The notes under the pieces: generated by a model
What the model was told of the DNA's origin: nothing
The model's database searches: none
What the model saw: only the letters and a program-made list of their open reading frames with translations
Virus record (IMG/VR): IMGVR_UViG_3300033151_000074
Span: 1 to 44,073 of that record
DNA length: 44,073 nt
Direction: 5' to 3' (one strand)
From: a virus
Shown here: positions 32,924 to 40,771 of the stretch, one piece after another
Numbering within the stretch: position 1 is the stretch's first letter
How the letters are laid out: every line of letters begins with the position of its first letter
Position numbers and translations under genes: made by a program

Positions 32924-33211
32924 CTACTTCAACTCTTCGTCGCACCTTTTTCTGGCAGCTTGGAACAATTCCAAGACACTCTCCAGAGTCTTCGTTGTTA
33001 CTACGTTACGGTTGTGATCCGACTTATTTGAGTCGCTCTCAATGGTATGGAACACTTTGCTCTTTCTGGCTGCGATCTCTTCCTTCACCTTCTCTACAAA
33101 GAAGTGCCATGCCGGATCACCTTCGATACTAGAAATATCTCCCTTAAGTCTCAGAGGATCACGCCCTCCGAGTAAATTGCGATTTCTGCTGTCCCATTGT
33201 ATGAATGACAT
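32924..33211 (-). CDS. Hypothetical protein between portal and scaffold
   Basis: A 95-residue charged, probably helical protein (WHFFVEKVKEEIAARKSKVF; LESVLELFQAARKRCDEELK). Small proteins at this position in podoviruses are sometimes portal- or scaffold-associated, but there is no motif to confirm that. It follows the portal stop within two bases, so translation is likely coupled. Confidence 0.68.
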   Translation of the reverse strand: MSFIQWDSRNRNLLGGRDPLRLKGDISSIEGDPAWHFFVEKVKEEIAARKSKVFHTIESDSNKSDHNRNVVTTKTLESVLELFQAARKRCDEELK

Positions 33212-33212
33212 A

Positions 33213-35270
33213 TTAACCCTTCTTCATCTGCGACTCTCGGTCTGCATCACTCTTCGGTGTTGCTGTTGGCATATTCATGTTGATACCGCTTGCGCCTGAC
33301 CCACCTCCACCGCCCGCCTGGGGTTGGGATCCGGCCATCAATGCGGCATTCTGCATCATGAACTGGATGTGAGCCTGTACGTGAGTCTGTGCTACCATTC
33401 CAAGCAAGGGGTTCTGCTGAATCATCTGCATAACCCTCGGGTCTTCAAACATCGACAAGTGGACTTGGTAGTGACGAGCGTCATTGTCATCTGGATCACG
33501 ACTGACTGGAACCCCGTTGATAATGTTTTCATTCTCTTGGAACGGATCATTTCCAATGCTGTTCTGCGGGAAGATCTCGTTGACATCCAGGCGACCCTTG
33601 TACTTATTCTCGAAGTACAGTCGCATGAGGGGAACACCGTCGCCATTCATCTGCTGAACTACTGCAGCCTCGTTGAGAGCTTCCTGTGTGGCTGACGTGT
33701 TCGATCCTGGGAAGCCAGTCGGCACGAGGTCTACGCCTGCAGTACCGGTGAAGTCCTTGGCCTCGATCGGACGGCTCTGTTGGCCATCGCCCATCGACGC
33801 ATTGAGCGGCATCCCCTCTTCACCAACTACGCGGAAGAAATCATGCGGCTGGAGGTAGAGCTTGTTGAGCGTGAGCGCGATCTTAAACGAAGACTGCATT
33901 GATGTCAGTGCGCGGTCCTCGATCGGAGAGAGCCTGGTGGCGCCCTGCTGCATGAGGTCACGAATGGCTGTTGCCGGCATCCCCGAGAACTGAGCTTGAC
34001 CACGAACCTCTGGAGTAAGCCCACTGATCTTGTCGGTTGCTCGCGAGGTAAGCCAGTCTATCACTTCAAGTAGCTGAGTAGCATTGACTGCCGGATGGAG
34101 TATCTGCGTGCCTTCAGGTCGGTGAGAGTGATGCCACTGACCAGCAACGATCTCTTGACCGGCCAGCTCCTCATCCCCGGTAATTCCGATTCCGAGAACT
34201 GCTGACTTAATGTTCACGGTCAGCAGCTCAAGGAGAGAATTACACATGTCCTGGGAACCTAGCATACGACTGACGAAAGAGTCGCCATGGATCTCACCTG
34301 TTTTCCGCACTGGAGCGAAGGTAGTGATCGGGAATGTATGCTTTATTTGGCGACTGGGGTCATCGAATATTTGTGGTTGCCATACGCCAATGACGAGCTG
34401 CTCATTAACAACGAGCACCCATCGTGGCTCTGGCTCTGTGTGCATCATGATGTCGAGGTAGACGCGCTGGTACTTGCCATCAACGCCGGCCTGCTTGGTG
34501 CTCATCTTCTCGCGAATGGTGTTGAACGGAACGTTTCCGGAAGTGTAGCCGTCAGTCCTGCGGAAGTGGTCAATCCTGAGTGCTGCCGTGGCGGTCATGT
34601 CTGAATCGCTGAACCACACGGTTGACTGCTCGCCATCGCGCATCTTGTATAAATCGCCAACGCTTATCTCGCGCCGAACGCACACAACCTTGATGTCTGA
34701 TTGATATTTGGCTTCGTCCCACCATACGTCGTAGTTATCCAGCACCTCTTCACGGCGCATGTTATTGGCTGCATCCCAAGTCTGCATACGAATGCCTGTA
34801 CCAAGCACGAGCGCGTTGTGGATGTAGTCGGAGATAACGTCGATGGTTGGGATCTCATTGGAATACTGGTAATTCAGGAACTCTTCGTTTCGGGTTGCGT
34901 CGTCGATGTCGTTCTTCTCGCGCCCAATGACCTCAACGAAAGTCGGGCCGTTACCTCTCATGCGGGTATAGAGGTGAGCGCCAATGAACTGGACGGCCTC
35001 ATACACCTGGGGAAGCAATAGGTTCAGTCGATCTACGCCCATCTCTGCGTTTGGATCATCAAACTGCGACGTGTAGTTGACGCTCTTGGTTCGGTTGCCA
35101 TCCTCGGCAAGCTCTCTGGCGTTATCGTAATACGCTTGAGCCTGTGCCCACTCCTCTTCTTTGGGTTGGCGTAGATCCTTCAGCCACTTAAATGTCTGCT
35201 TGTGGCTATCGTGGATCATCTTCAGCACGCCTGGCCAATCCTCGACACCTTCGGCACTAAGCTCTGGCAT
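33213..35270 (-). CDS. Portal protein, core (disrupted 5' end)
   Basis: A 685-residue portal, the dodecameric DNA gateway of the head. The core contains WPGVLKMIHDSHKQTFKWLKD, TYFDIMMHTEPEPRWVLVVN-like sheet, SFVSRMLGSQDMCNSLLELLTVNIKSAV and ending AQTHVQAHIQFMMQNAALMAG with a Gly-rich tail. An exact 38-bp duplication upstream shifts the frame, so the first 70 residues of the original protein are now in another frame. The ATG at 35270 lacks its own Shine-Dalgarno site but overlaps the upstream stop as TGATG, so it could be reached by termination-reinitiation. Confidence 0.85.
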   Translation of the reverse strand: MPELSAEGVEDWPGVLKMIHDSHKQTFKWLKDLRQPKEEEWAQAQAYYDNARELAEDGNRTKSVNYTSQFDDPNAEMGVDRLNLLLPQVYEAVQFIGAHLYTRMRGNGPTFVEVIGREKNDIDDATRNEEFLNYQYSNEIPTIDVISDYIHNALVLGTGIRMQTWDAANNMRREEVLDNYDVWWDEAKYQSDIKVVCVRREISVGDLYKMRDGEQSTVWFSDSDMTATAALRIDHFRRTDGYTSGNVPFNTIREKMSTKQAGVDGKYQRVYLDIMMHTEPEPRWVLVVNEQLVIGVWQPQIFDDPSRQIKHTFPITTFAPVRKTGEIHGDSFVSRMLGSQDMCNSLLELLTVNIKSAVLGIGITGDEELAGQEIVAGQWHHSHRPEGTQILHPAVNATQLLEVIDWLTSRATDKISGLTPEVRGQAQFSGMPATAIRDLMQQGATRLSPIEDRALTSMQSSFKIALTLNKLYLQPHDFFRVVGEEGMPLNASMGDGQQSRPIEAKDFTGTAGVDLVPTGFPGSNTSATQEALNEAAVVQQMNGDGVPLMRLYFENKYKGRLDVNEIFPQNSIGNDPFQENENIINGVPVSRDPDDNDARHYQVHLSMFEDPRVMQMIQQNPLLGMVAQTHVQAHIQFMMQNAALMAGSQPQAGGGGGSGASGINMNMPTATPKSDADRESQMKKG

Positions 35271-35518
35271 CAAGTTGGGATTGAACGCTGAGGGGATCTC
35301 GGGAGGGAGAGGCGCCGGATCTGGGGGAGGTGGCGCACCCTGTCCAGCAGCTTCTGCCTGGAGTGCCTGCTGCGCATACTGTTCTTGGATTCTGCCTGGA
35401 GTGCCTGCTGCGCATACTGTTCTTGGACTTGCTGATTCTCTGCGGCAACCGCTTCACGACGCTGCTGCCATTCGCCAAGATCGTATTTGCTGTCTGTACT
35501 GGCAATATTTGCTGACAT
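35270..35518 (-). pseudogene. Displaced portal N-terminus (frameshifted)
   Basis: An 82-residue frame starting SANIASTDSKYDLGEWQQRRE. Removing one copy of the 38-bp repeat restores a frame reading through QALQAEAAGQGAPPPPDPAP and on into LMPELSAEGVEDW, giving a 755-residue portal. As sequenced, the frame turns to a basic, foreign-looking tail and stops at TGA overlapping the portal ATG. Its start ATG overlaps the stop of the previous gene as TAATG. Either a real mutation or an assembly fault. Confidence 0.8.
35352..35427. repeat. 38-bp exact tandem duplication in portal gene
   Basis: Bases 35352-35389 and 35390-35427 are identical. The unit is 38 bp, two more than a multiple of three, and falls in the Gln-rich coiled coil of the portal N-terminus. 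It is the cause of the portal frameshift. Confidence 0.95.
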
Positions 35519-35988
35519 TAGGAGAGCACCCTCACGATTTCATCACGAGTAAAGCTACGGTTGGGGAGGTCATCGCCCTCGACATCCACACAGAAGTACC
35601 GACCTTTTGATTTGATCTTGTTGACGATGCCTGGAAGTGTAGTGTTTCTCAGGCTCACCCATACGCGAGAGCCGACACGAATCTTCATGTCGGGACGGTC
35701 TGGCACAATGGCCTTGAGGGGGGAGGCTTTCGGGAAATGCTTTTCTACTGGAACCTTGATGCGATTGGTAATAACGCCGCCCTGGTCAATGGTCACGTTC
35801 TTGGCCTCGATCTTGCGATACTTCGCGCTGTCGTTGTCAAGGTTGATGTGGAGAGCGGTCCTGTCGGCCCCGCCTGGATTCATGAGGAACACGCCGCCAA
35901 CCTCTTCGCCCTTATACTTGGCGATAACCCGGACACCCTCCTCAATCTTTGACCAGTTAATCTTCTTCTTACGGGTAAACAGGCTCAC
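35518..35988 (-). CDS. Hypothetical beta-rich protein between TerL and portal
   Basis: A 156-residue basic protein with two short barrel-like stretches, GVRVIAKYKGEEVGGVFLMN and IRVGSRVWVSLRNTTLPGIVNKIKSKGRYFCVDVEG, the second resembling SH3/Tudor-like folds. It overlaps the terminase stop by four bases and its stop overlaps the portal start, so it is co-translated with both. It may be a small packaging or portal accessory protein; no family recognised. Confidence 0.7.
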   Translation of the reverse strand: MSLFTRKKKINWSKIEEGVRVIAKYKGEEVGGVFLMNPGGADRTALHINLDNDSAKYRKIEAKNVTIDQGGVITNRIKVPVEKHFPKASPLKAIVPDRPDMKIRVGSRVWVSLRNTTLPGIVNKIKSKGRYFCVDVEGDDLPNRSFTRDEIVRVLS

Positions 35989-37718
35989 GATGCTCTCCTT
36001 GATAGAAATCTCTGGGTTCTTCTCGACGCTCCACGAAAACTGTGCATGGGCGCTTGCTTTGGCTTGTTGACTCTGCGGATCTGGAATACTTGGGTCTGGT
36101 TGGCTGCGGTATCGATCACATCGTCAGTGCCACCGCTCATGTACGTCATGGCCTCAAGTATCAACTGCTGCCGGCCAGATTCGACATTATTGCAGAAGTG
36201 GAGCCACCGGTTGGATGCCGGGGTTTCCAGCGTCATGATGCGGAATTCCTTCTTCTGGTTGGTGTTGTCCTTGAGGTCGAACTTCTTACAGCGAATGCCC
36301 ATCTCGATCTCGACGCGCAGAATGTCGGCCTCAAGCATAACGCCGGAGCCATGGGTCTCGATCGCCAGCCATGACCGTCTACGCTCCGTGCATAGGTCCG
36401 TGAAGTCACGATACCATCCGATTGCCTTGCGACAGTAGTTGCCCAGCTTCAGCTTGCCGTACTTCATTCTGGAGTACTCCAGGAAGAACCGGTGATTAAA
36501 GCGATCTGCCACGATCACCCACAGACATGCTGAGTCATTATGCTTCTTGTCGCCATATGCGGGGTCGCCAAACACTCCGACCTCGTAGGGGCCACGCTCG
36601 CCATCCTCTGGGAACGGGGCGATACTCCGGGCATTCTCCTTGTTGGAGATCCACTCGAAGAAACTCTGACCGTCACAGTCAAGTACGCTGTCGAACCATT
36701 CGCGCTCAAACGGTGAGTCTTCGTCAGATGTGGGGCGATTTCGGTACTGGGAAGAGAACATACGAGGGCCCATTGACAATTTAAGGTTCTCGAATGATTT
36801 ACGCGGAACGTCAATTACCTCGCCCTGGTACTCGACAGAATCGCCAACCTCGGTGTTCATGCAGCAGAACCGTACCTTGAAGATCGGGGTCTCGTTGCCA
36901 TCCTCGTCGGTGGTGACGCAATCCTCGACAATGGGATCCGCGACAATATTGTTCTTGTACGGGCTCTCGGTCTCGTTTCCACCAAACTCAAGGGGTAGGA
37001 TGTCGCCATATGGGTCGTTGATGTTATATCTGGTGAATGATAGCCAGACTTCGCACCCAGGATCAGCAACACAGCCAACCAGGTCCTTCAGGGACTCAAA
37101 TGCAGCCTCCATCTCCGGGATCGACTTGGCCATATGCTTGTCGATAAGGTCGTCCACCCACAGCACGGTGTCGAAATGGAAGCCGGTAAACGACGACTCC
37201 ATGCCGAAAGCCATGATTGACGGCTCGCCACCGATTCTCTTGGCATTCAGGGACAGGTTGGAGTTCTGATATGCCTCTTTGTTATTGACCGGGAACAACA
37301 GGTCGCCAAATAGCCTCTGGGCCTCATCTGACTTCCAGATATCGGACACCTGTTTGAGTGATTTCCTGGATAGGTCGCCCTTTGCGGCGAATATTGCCGA
37401 TCTGCCACTGGGCTTCTTGAAGTGGATGCGGGATAGTGCGCTGCCTAGAATCGTTGTCTTAAAGTGTCCACGAGGGATCGCGACAATCTTGATGGGGTTG
37501 TCTATTTCGCGCACTATCCGGTCCATTAATTCGCAAACTCGTTGATGAATCTCTCCGTCGCCCAGCATCCACGGCACTCTCCCGGTTTTGGCGTCATACA
37601 CGCTCAGCCCCATGGCCTCAGCAAACGACTGAGTGTCCGACAGGACGCGGGTACGCTCCTCGGCAAGAGATTTGGCGCTACTCAACGCCTGGGCAAATTG
37701 TGCTTCCGGTCTAACCAT
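35985..37718 (-). CDS. terL: Terminase large subunit
   Basis: A 577-residue packaging motor with ATPase and nuclease domains. Walker A is AIPRGHFKTT (residues 80-89) and Walker B is TVLWVDDLID (184-193, acidic pair 189-190). The RNase H-like nuclease begins at EVGVFGDPAYGDKKHND with its first Asp, followed by WLAIETHGSG and, near the end, TDDVIDTAANQ. ATG at 37718 overlaps the TerS stop; the longer frame lies wholly within TerS. The Arg/Ser-rich tail may bind DNA or portal. Confidence 0.93.
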   Translation of the reverse strand: MVRPEAQFAQALSSAKSLAEERTRVLSDTQSFAEAMGLSVYDAKTGRVPWMLGDGEIHQRVCELMDRIVREIDNPIKIVAIPRGHFKTTILGSALSRIHFKKPSGRSAIFAAKGDLSRKSLKQVSDIWKSDEAQRLFGDLLFPVNNKEAYQNSNLSLNAKRIGGEPSIMAFGMESSFTGFHFDTVLWVDDLIDKHMAKSIPEMEAAFESLKDLVGCVADPGCEVWLSFTRYNINDPYGDILPLEFGGNETESPYKNNIVADPIVEDCVTTDEDGNETPIFKVRFCCMNTEVGDSVEYQGEVIDVPRKSFENLKLSMGPRMFSSQYRNRPTSDEDSPFEREWFDSVLDCDGQSFFEWISNKENARSIAPFPEDGERGPYEVGVFGDPAYGDKKHNDSACLWVIVADRFNHRFFLEYSRMKYGKLKLGNYCRKAIGWYRDFTDLCTERRRSWLAIETHGSGVMLEADILRVEIEMGIRCKKFDLKDNTNQKKEFRIMTLETPASNRWLHFCNNVESGRQQLILEAMTYMSGGTDDVIDTAANQTQVFQIRRVNKPKQAPMHSFRGASRRTQRFLSRRAS

Positions 37719-38175
37719 TGTTTTCCAGTAGTAATTCGCCCATATAAGGCGCCATGAGCTCTTGGATCTGGACAATGACGTGCTCGGGTAGGGCAGTCAT
37801 GCGATCCAGGCTGAAGCTCAGAGACTCGTCTGTAATGATTTGCTTGACGTTCTGCCGAATGGCCTCTTGAATTAACGGCCGTAAATTCTTCTTGGCGTTG
37901 TTGGCCTGCAGATCGACACTCTTGCGAGCACGGTAGTACTGCTGCGCTGTATCGAACTCCGGGGCGTAGTGAGTCTCGTCATACCGCTCACGGAAGCCGA
38001 TAGCCTCATCAATCAGGCTCATATCGTGATCGACGATCTTCTGGATCACCTTGCGATCGTCGATGCACTTCAGGATCTCGTCATTGTGTGAGGATATGTT
38101 CTGGACAGTCTGCACGCTCGACTTGCCGCCAGTTACGTTTGCGTCTGGTGCCTTGCCTGGTAAGCGGTTGTGCAC
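37711..38175 (-). CDS. terS: Terminase small subunit (by position)
   Basis: A 154-residue mostly helical protein, first gene of the late operon and directly before TerL with eight bases of overlap. Helices include LKCIDDRKVIQKIVDHDMSLIDEAIGFRERYDE and KKNLRPLIQEAIRQNVKQII. GTG at 38175 follows a GGGGGT stretch; a TTG at 38193 is a less likely start inside the operator region. No HTH signature can be read with certainty, so the call rests on position and size. Confidence 0.7.
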   Translation of the reverse strand: MHNRLPGKAPDANVTGGKSSVQTVQNISSHNDEILKCIDDRKVIQKIVDHDMSLIDEAIGFRERYDETHYAPEFDTAQQYYRARKSVDLQANNAKKNLRPLIQEAIRQNVKQIITDESLSFSLDRMTALPEHVIVQIQELMAPYMGELLLENNG

Positions 38176-38196
38176 GCGACCCCCGTCTATCAAAAT

Positions 38197-38210
38197 GATA
38201 GATGTCTATC
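38197..38210. promoter_or_regulatory. Palindromic operator candidate at late promoter
   Basis: GATAGATGTCTATC: six-base arms GATAGA and TCTATC around TG. A further half-site, GTCTATC, lies at 38185-38191. It sits at or just past the expected start site of the late promoter, where a bound repressor would block transcription. The ten bases TGATAGATGT also occur near 40358-40367, in the leader of the upstream operon. Confidence 0.6.
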
Positions 38211-38220
38211 AATATGAGAG

Positions 38221-38249
38221 ACAATACGACGCTAATTGTCACTTGTCAA
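38221..38249 (-). promoter_or_regulatory. Late operon promoter, sigma-70 type
   Basis: On the minus strand, TTGACA (38249-38244) and TATTGT (38226-38221) with a 17-bp spacer. The -35 box is perfect and the -10 has four of six matches. It points at the terminase genes and would start near 38214. It is the strongest promoter-like sequence I found in the window. Confidence 0.8.
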
Positions 38250-38329
38250 GGGCGTTATTTGAGAAAGTGTGTAAAAATGGGGCACGGTAGGCGGGATGGT
38301 GCAGAAACGGGACCATTGGGGTAGGCCAT

Positions 38330-38357
38330 AAAAAAGCCGCCCCATCTCTGAGGCGGT
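38330..38357 (-). terminator. Rho-independent terminator of the 38448-39468 operon
   Basis: On the minus strand, a seven-pair stem with one G-T pair (CCGCCTC with GGGGCGG), a six-base loop and a run of six T. It lies 90 bases past the stop at 38448 and just before the late promoter, so it separates the two transcripts. Confidence 0.85.
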
Positions 38358-38447
38358 ACGTGTGTTTGGGTGTCACATGACTTCTCCTTCTTGTTTGCTT
38401 ATCCGTTAGAGCACTTATGTTACACCGGGAGCGGGGGATTGCAAGGA

Positions 38448-38759
38448 CTAATCAACTGCCTCGTAGGTCTTCTCGAAGATATCTGGCTTGCAGGGGTAGA
38501 TCTCGTCCGCCACACCCTTGATGATCCAATCACCCCAACTGACCTTGTGAGGGCCCTCCAGCGTCCCGCAAAGCAGCTCATTGGCGCTCTGACGCCCTTC
38601 CGCTATCGGGGCATCGGGGTCGATCCACAATGAACCCTCACCTGGATCCGCTTGCCAGGCCATATTCAGCCATGTCGGCCACTCACTGTTGTCCCACCGG
38701 CGCTCGAGCGTCATCTGGAACGCCTCGATAACAACCGGCTTCTTTCTAAACTTTGGCAT
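38448..38759 (-). CDS. Small phage protein (MPKFRKKPVVIEA family)
   Basis: A 103-residue protein starting MPKFRKKPVVIEAFQMT and ending KPDIFEKTYEAVD. This N-terminus and the SLWIDPDAPIAEG / GDWIIKGV...CKPDIFEKTYE pattern are typical of a small, widely shared phage protein of unknown function. GGAGATTGAAG precedes ATG. A longer frame upstream is a shadow of the Cys-rich gene. Confidence 0.85.
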   Translation of the reverse strand: MPKFRKKPVVIEAFQMTLERRWDNSEWPTWLNMAWQADPGEGSLWIDPDAPIAEGRQSANELLCGTLEGPHKVSWGDWIIKGVADEIYPCKPDIFEKTYEAVD

Positions 38760-38982
38760 CTTCAATCTCCTTTTCCCATAGATCACAAACATACGCGCAC
38801 CACACCCAACTGGTGGTATATTCTTTCCCGGTAGGTCTGCACACCTTCTTCTGGCTGAGAATGCGGCACTTACACTCTCCCTCATACCCATCATCACCGT
38901 GCCGACAGGTGCCGCAGCACTTTTCGACGTGACGAACCTCCACCTCGACCCCAGTCTTGGTAAAATACCCGGCATTTGGCAT
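38746..38982 (-). CDS. Small Cys-rich protein
   Basis: A 78-residue protein with eight Cys: CCGTC, CKC, a single C at KKVC and two near the end (WCAYVC). Spacing fits two small metal sites. AGGAGAATTCC precedes ATG, and the end overlaps the next gene by 14 bases. Function unknown; similar Cys-rich mini proteins are common in phage accessory operons. Confidence 0.75.
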   Translation of the reverse strand: MPNAGYFTKTGVEVEVRHVEKCCGTCRHGDDGYEGECKCRILSQKKVCRPTGKEYTTSWVWCAYVCDLWEKEIEDAKV

Positions 38983-38991
38983 GGAATTCTC

Positions 38992-39468
38992 CTAAACAGC
39001 GTAGAAACGCACGAAAGCGGGGGTTAGGGCGGGCTGAGCGGCTCTCGTAATGCGTGGAATGGCCGATAGTCCGTAATTCCTGGAGTCTACGAGCAGGTTC
39101 ACTTCGCAATGAGTCTCAAAATACAGATACCCGGCGAACCCAGGGGCCTCTGTAGCGTCTGATAGGCCGTATCTACGGTTAGTAAAGGTGTTGATAACTC
39201 GCAGATCTCCACAAGGACCTATCGGCTCAACCTTGCAATCCACGAACTCAGGCTTGGGGGCTGGGATAGAGATGCGGTATTTGAGCCCATGCCCTACCGT
39301 AAACACCCCGCGAGCTCGAGACTCCCAGATAATCGTGTCGCTGTCGCTGAGAAGTATATTCCTGAACCCCAAAAGTTGCCCATGCCACGCCTGGACATCC
39401 AAACCGCTCCGTAAGGCCTCAATTACCTTATCCGCATCTCTCGTCTCATCCCACTTCGTCTCCGGCAT
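38992..39468 (-). CDS. Hypothetical accessory protein, 158 aa
   Basis: A soluble protein of 158 residues. AAAAGGAGAAGATC before ATG is a strong ribosome binding site. The N-terminus DETRDADKVIEALRSGLDVQAWHG and IIWESRARGVFT segments resemble small phage proteins of unknown function. It is followed closely by the Cys-rich gene and ends at the terminator near 38330. Function unknown. Confidence 0.75.
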   Translation of the reverse strand: MPETKWDETRDADKVIEALRSGLDVQAWHGQLLGFRNILLSDSDTIIWESRARGVFTVGHGLKYRISIPAPKPEFVDCKVEPIGPCGDLRVINTFTNRRYGLSDATEAPGFAGYLYFETHCEVNLLVDSRNYGLSAIPRITRAAQPALTPAFVRFYAV

Positions 39469-39811
39469 GATCTTCTCCTTTTCTTCTGTCTTCGGCTAAA
39501 TGGATGGTACTAAACATTTTGTATAAAAATTACTCGCGTGATTCGTAGAGGTATCTATACTATATGGGGGACCTGACATGAGGGTGGGTGGGGGTGCCAC
39601 ATATGTTGCTAATGTTAGTATCTGTACTATCATACCAGCCTAAACTCTCTATACATAGGGTCATACGGTAGGGGCTAAGCTAGTCACTTAGTACCATAGG
39701 CACTGTTATTCCAGGTGTTATTACATGAACTGACTTTCATATGCTATCATGCGCTTGCACTGACCCTAGAAGACTCTTACCCACTATCACCACTGCTCAC
39801 CCGTATACTAC
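39469..39811. other. Non-coding region with repeated GTATCTRTACTAT motifs
   Basis: No gene is visible in these 343 bases. GTATCTATACTAT (39551-39563) and GTATCTGTACTAT (39618-39630) are near-exact direct repeats; GTATACTA recurs at 39803-39810. A CTAAG/CTTAG inverted repeat lies near 39677-39693. The upstream gene at 39812 shows no terminator here. Likely a regulatory or replication region; nothing more can be said. Confidence 0.45.
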
Positions 39812-40093
39812 CTAGTAGACGCTATCCTCTGATGTCCTACCTTGGCGCGCTATGTCTGGATGTAGGGGCTTAGACGTTGCTATCTGCCCTCCAAGCCCTT
39901 CCATTGCGTAACACGCTTTCTGCTTATGTATGAACTTACGGCACTCGATCAGTTGTTGTTGCAGGGTGTCAACGCGCTTTGTGAGGGCGCATACTGGGCA
40001 ATCGGGGTATTCGATCCATGTTGTTTCTCTGGGTCCGTGATGTCTTTCGCCCGTGATTGTCGTATTGCAGTTATCGCATATCATGGTTGGCAT
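39812..40093 (-). CDS. Small zinc-ribbon protein
   Basis: A 93-residue protein. CDNC near the N-terminus and CPVC about 25 residues later form one zinc ribbon, followed by a helical coiled coil (LTKRVDTLQQQLIECRKFIHKQKACYAME). ATG at 40093 has AAGGAG nine bases upstream; an ATG three codons earlier abuts that site. It is the first gene after a minus-strand promoter at 40447-40419, after a leader of about 320 bases. Confidence 0.72.
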   Translation of the reverse strand: MPTMICDNCNTTITGERHHGPRETTWIEYPDCPVCALTKRVDTLQQQLIECRKFIHKQKACYAMEGLGGQIATSKPLHPDIARQGRTSEDSVY

Positions 40094-40418
40094 GCGCTTC
40101 ATCTCCTTATCTGCTGTTCTTCATCTGCTATGGGCCATATGCCCGGGTGTTGCCTGCTTGTAGTGCTTGTTGCCCTTGAGGGATGCGGAATTGGGACGGG
40201 CTTGTCAGGAGGTCATACGCTGCATTTGTAGACACCGGTCGCCCTTACCCCTTATATGCGATCGAGTCCTCTTGATAGAGGCGTAACGCACGCAACCCAG
40301 CTTCGCCTGCCTTGATCCCCTTGTGGCTGTTCGGACTCTCAAATCCTGTTGGTTGCCACATCTATCAGCATTACGCTGTTCGGGGGTACAGATTGCGCTC
40401 CCTGTTACATTGTTAGAG

Positions 40419-40447
40419 AGTCTACCGTGGGGAGTGGTTGTTGTCAA
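40419..40447 (-). promoter_or_regulatory. Leftward promoter of zinc-ribbon operon
   Basis: On the minus strand, TTGACA (40447-40442) and TAGACT (40424-40419) with a 17-bp spacer; the -10 box has four of six matches. It points to the operon 40093-38448. Confidence 0.65.
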
Positions 40448-40496
40448 GGTGCGGTCAACTCCTTTTCTGATCTTTCTTGCCGATATTCTGAGATAG

Positions 40497-40527
40497 TTGT
40501 CTGAATGAGGGTTCGAGGTGTTATAGG
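40497..40527 (+). promoter_or_regulatory. Weak rightward promoter candidate
   Basis: TTGTCT (40497-40502) and TATAGG (40522-40527) with a 19-bp spacer, upstream of the first plus-strand gene. Spacing is longer than ideal; a regulated or activator-dependent promoter is possible. Confidence 0.3.
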
Positions 40528-40563
40528 GATGTTGGCCAACGGTGGCCTTTAAGGAGTGAGACC

Positions 40564-40761
40564 ATGTTCATGTCACCAAACGGAAAGATCACACTGGACG
40601 AGACAGAGAAGCAGCTTGTACGTGCTTGGGAACTGGAAGCAGAAGTAGAGACAGCAGAATGGTTCGACCGCGCTATGGGATTGACTGAGGAACCGGAACC
40701 ATTGTTCACCGACCTTGAGCGTCCTTTGGACATTGCTATCGCTTCCGCTCTTAGAGTTTGA
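40564..40761 (+). CDS. Small acidic protein, first rightward gene
   Basis: A 65-residue acidic helical protein (LDETEKQLVRAWELEAEVETAEWFDRAMG). AAGGAG lies seven bases before ATG. It leads the plus-strand operon that ends in the recombinase. No family recognised; by size and position it could be a regulator or inhibitor. Confidence 0.68.
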   Translation: MFMSPNGKITLDETEKQLVRAWELEAEVETAEWFDRAMGLTEEPEPLFTDLERPLDIAIASALRV

Positions 40762-40771
40762 AAGGGAAAAC

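Larger units (their letters stand above)
40094..40563. other. Divergent control region
   Basis: No supportable gene in these 470 bases. It holds a minus-strand promoter (40419-40447), a leader of about 320 bases for the gene at 40093, and possible plus-strand promoter boxes for 40564. The leader contains TGATAGATGT (minus strand, near 40367-40358), matching the late operator, and GCAACC (near 40292) that can pair with GGTTGC (near 40351). An 80-codon frame with a TTG start overlaps the promoter and is not accepted. Confidence 0.5.

Noticed and set aside
32913-32945. Earlier start for the scaffold protein
   Set aside because: No ribosome binding site, and it overlaps the previous gene; ATG at 32912 has a GAGGAG site.
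38760-38975. Long N-terminal extension of the MPKFRKK protein
   Set aside because: Overlaps the Cys-rich gene in another frame; the ATG at 38759 has its own ribosome binding site.
40290-40362. tRNA-like segment with GCAACC/GGTTGC ends and CAAATCC
   Set aside because: D-arm, anticodon stem and T-arm cannot be formed with normal sizes; acceptor end lacks a proper CCA position.
40205-40447. An 80-codon leftward frame with TTG start
   Set aside because: Its start codon is the -35 box of a good promoter, the ribosome binding site is poorly spaced, and the composition looks random.
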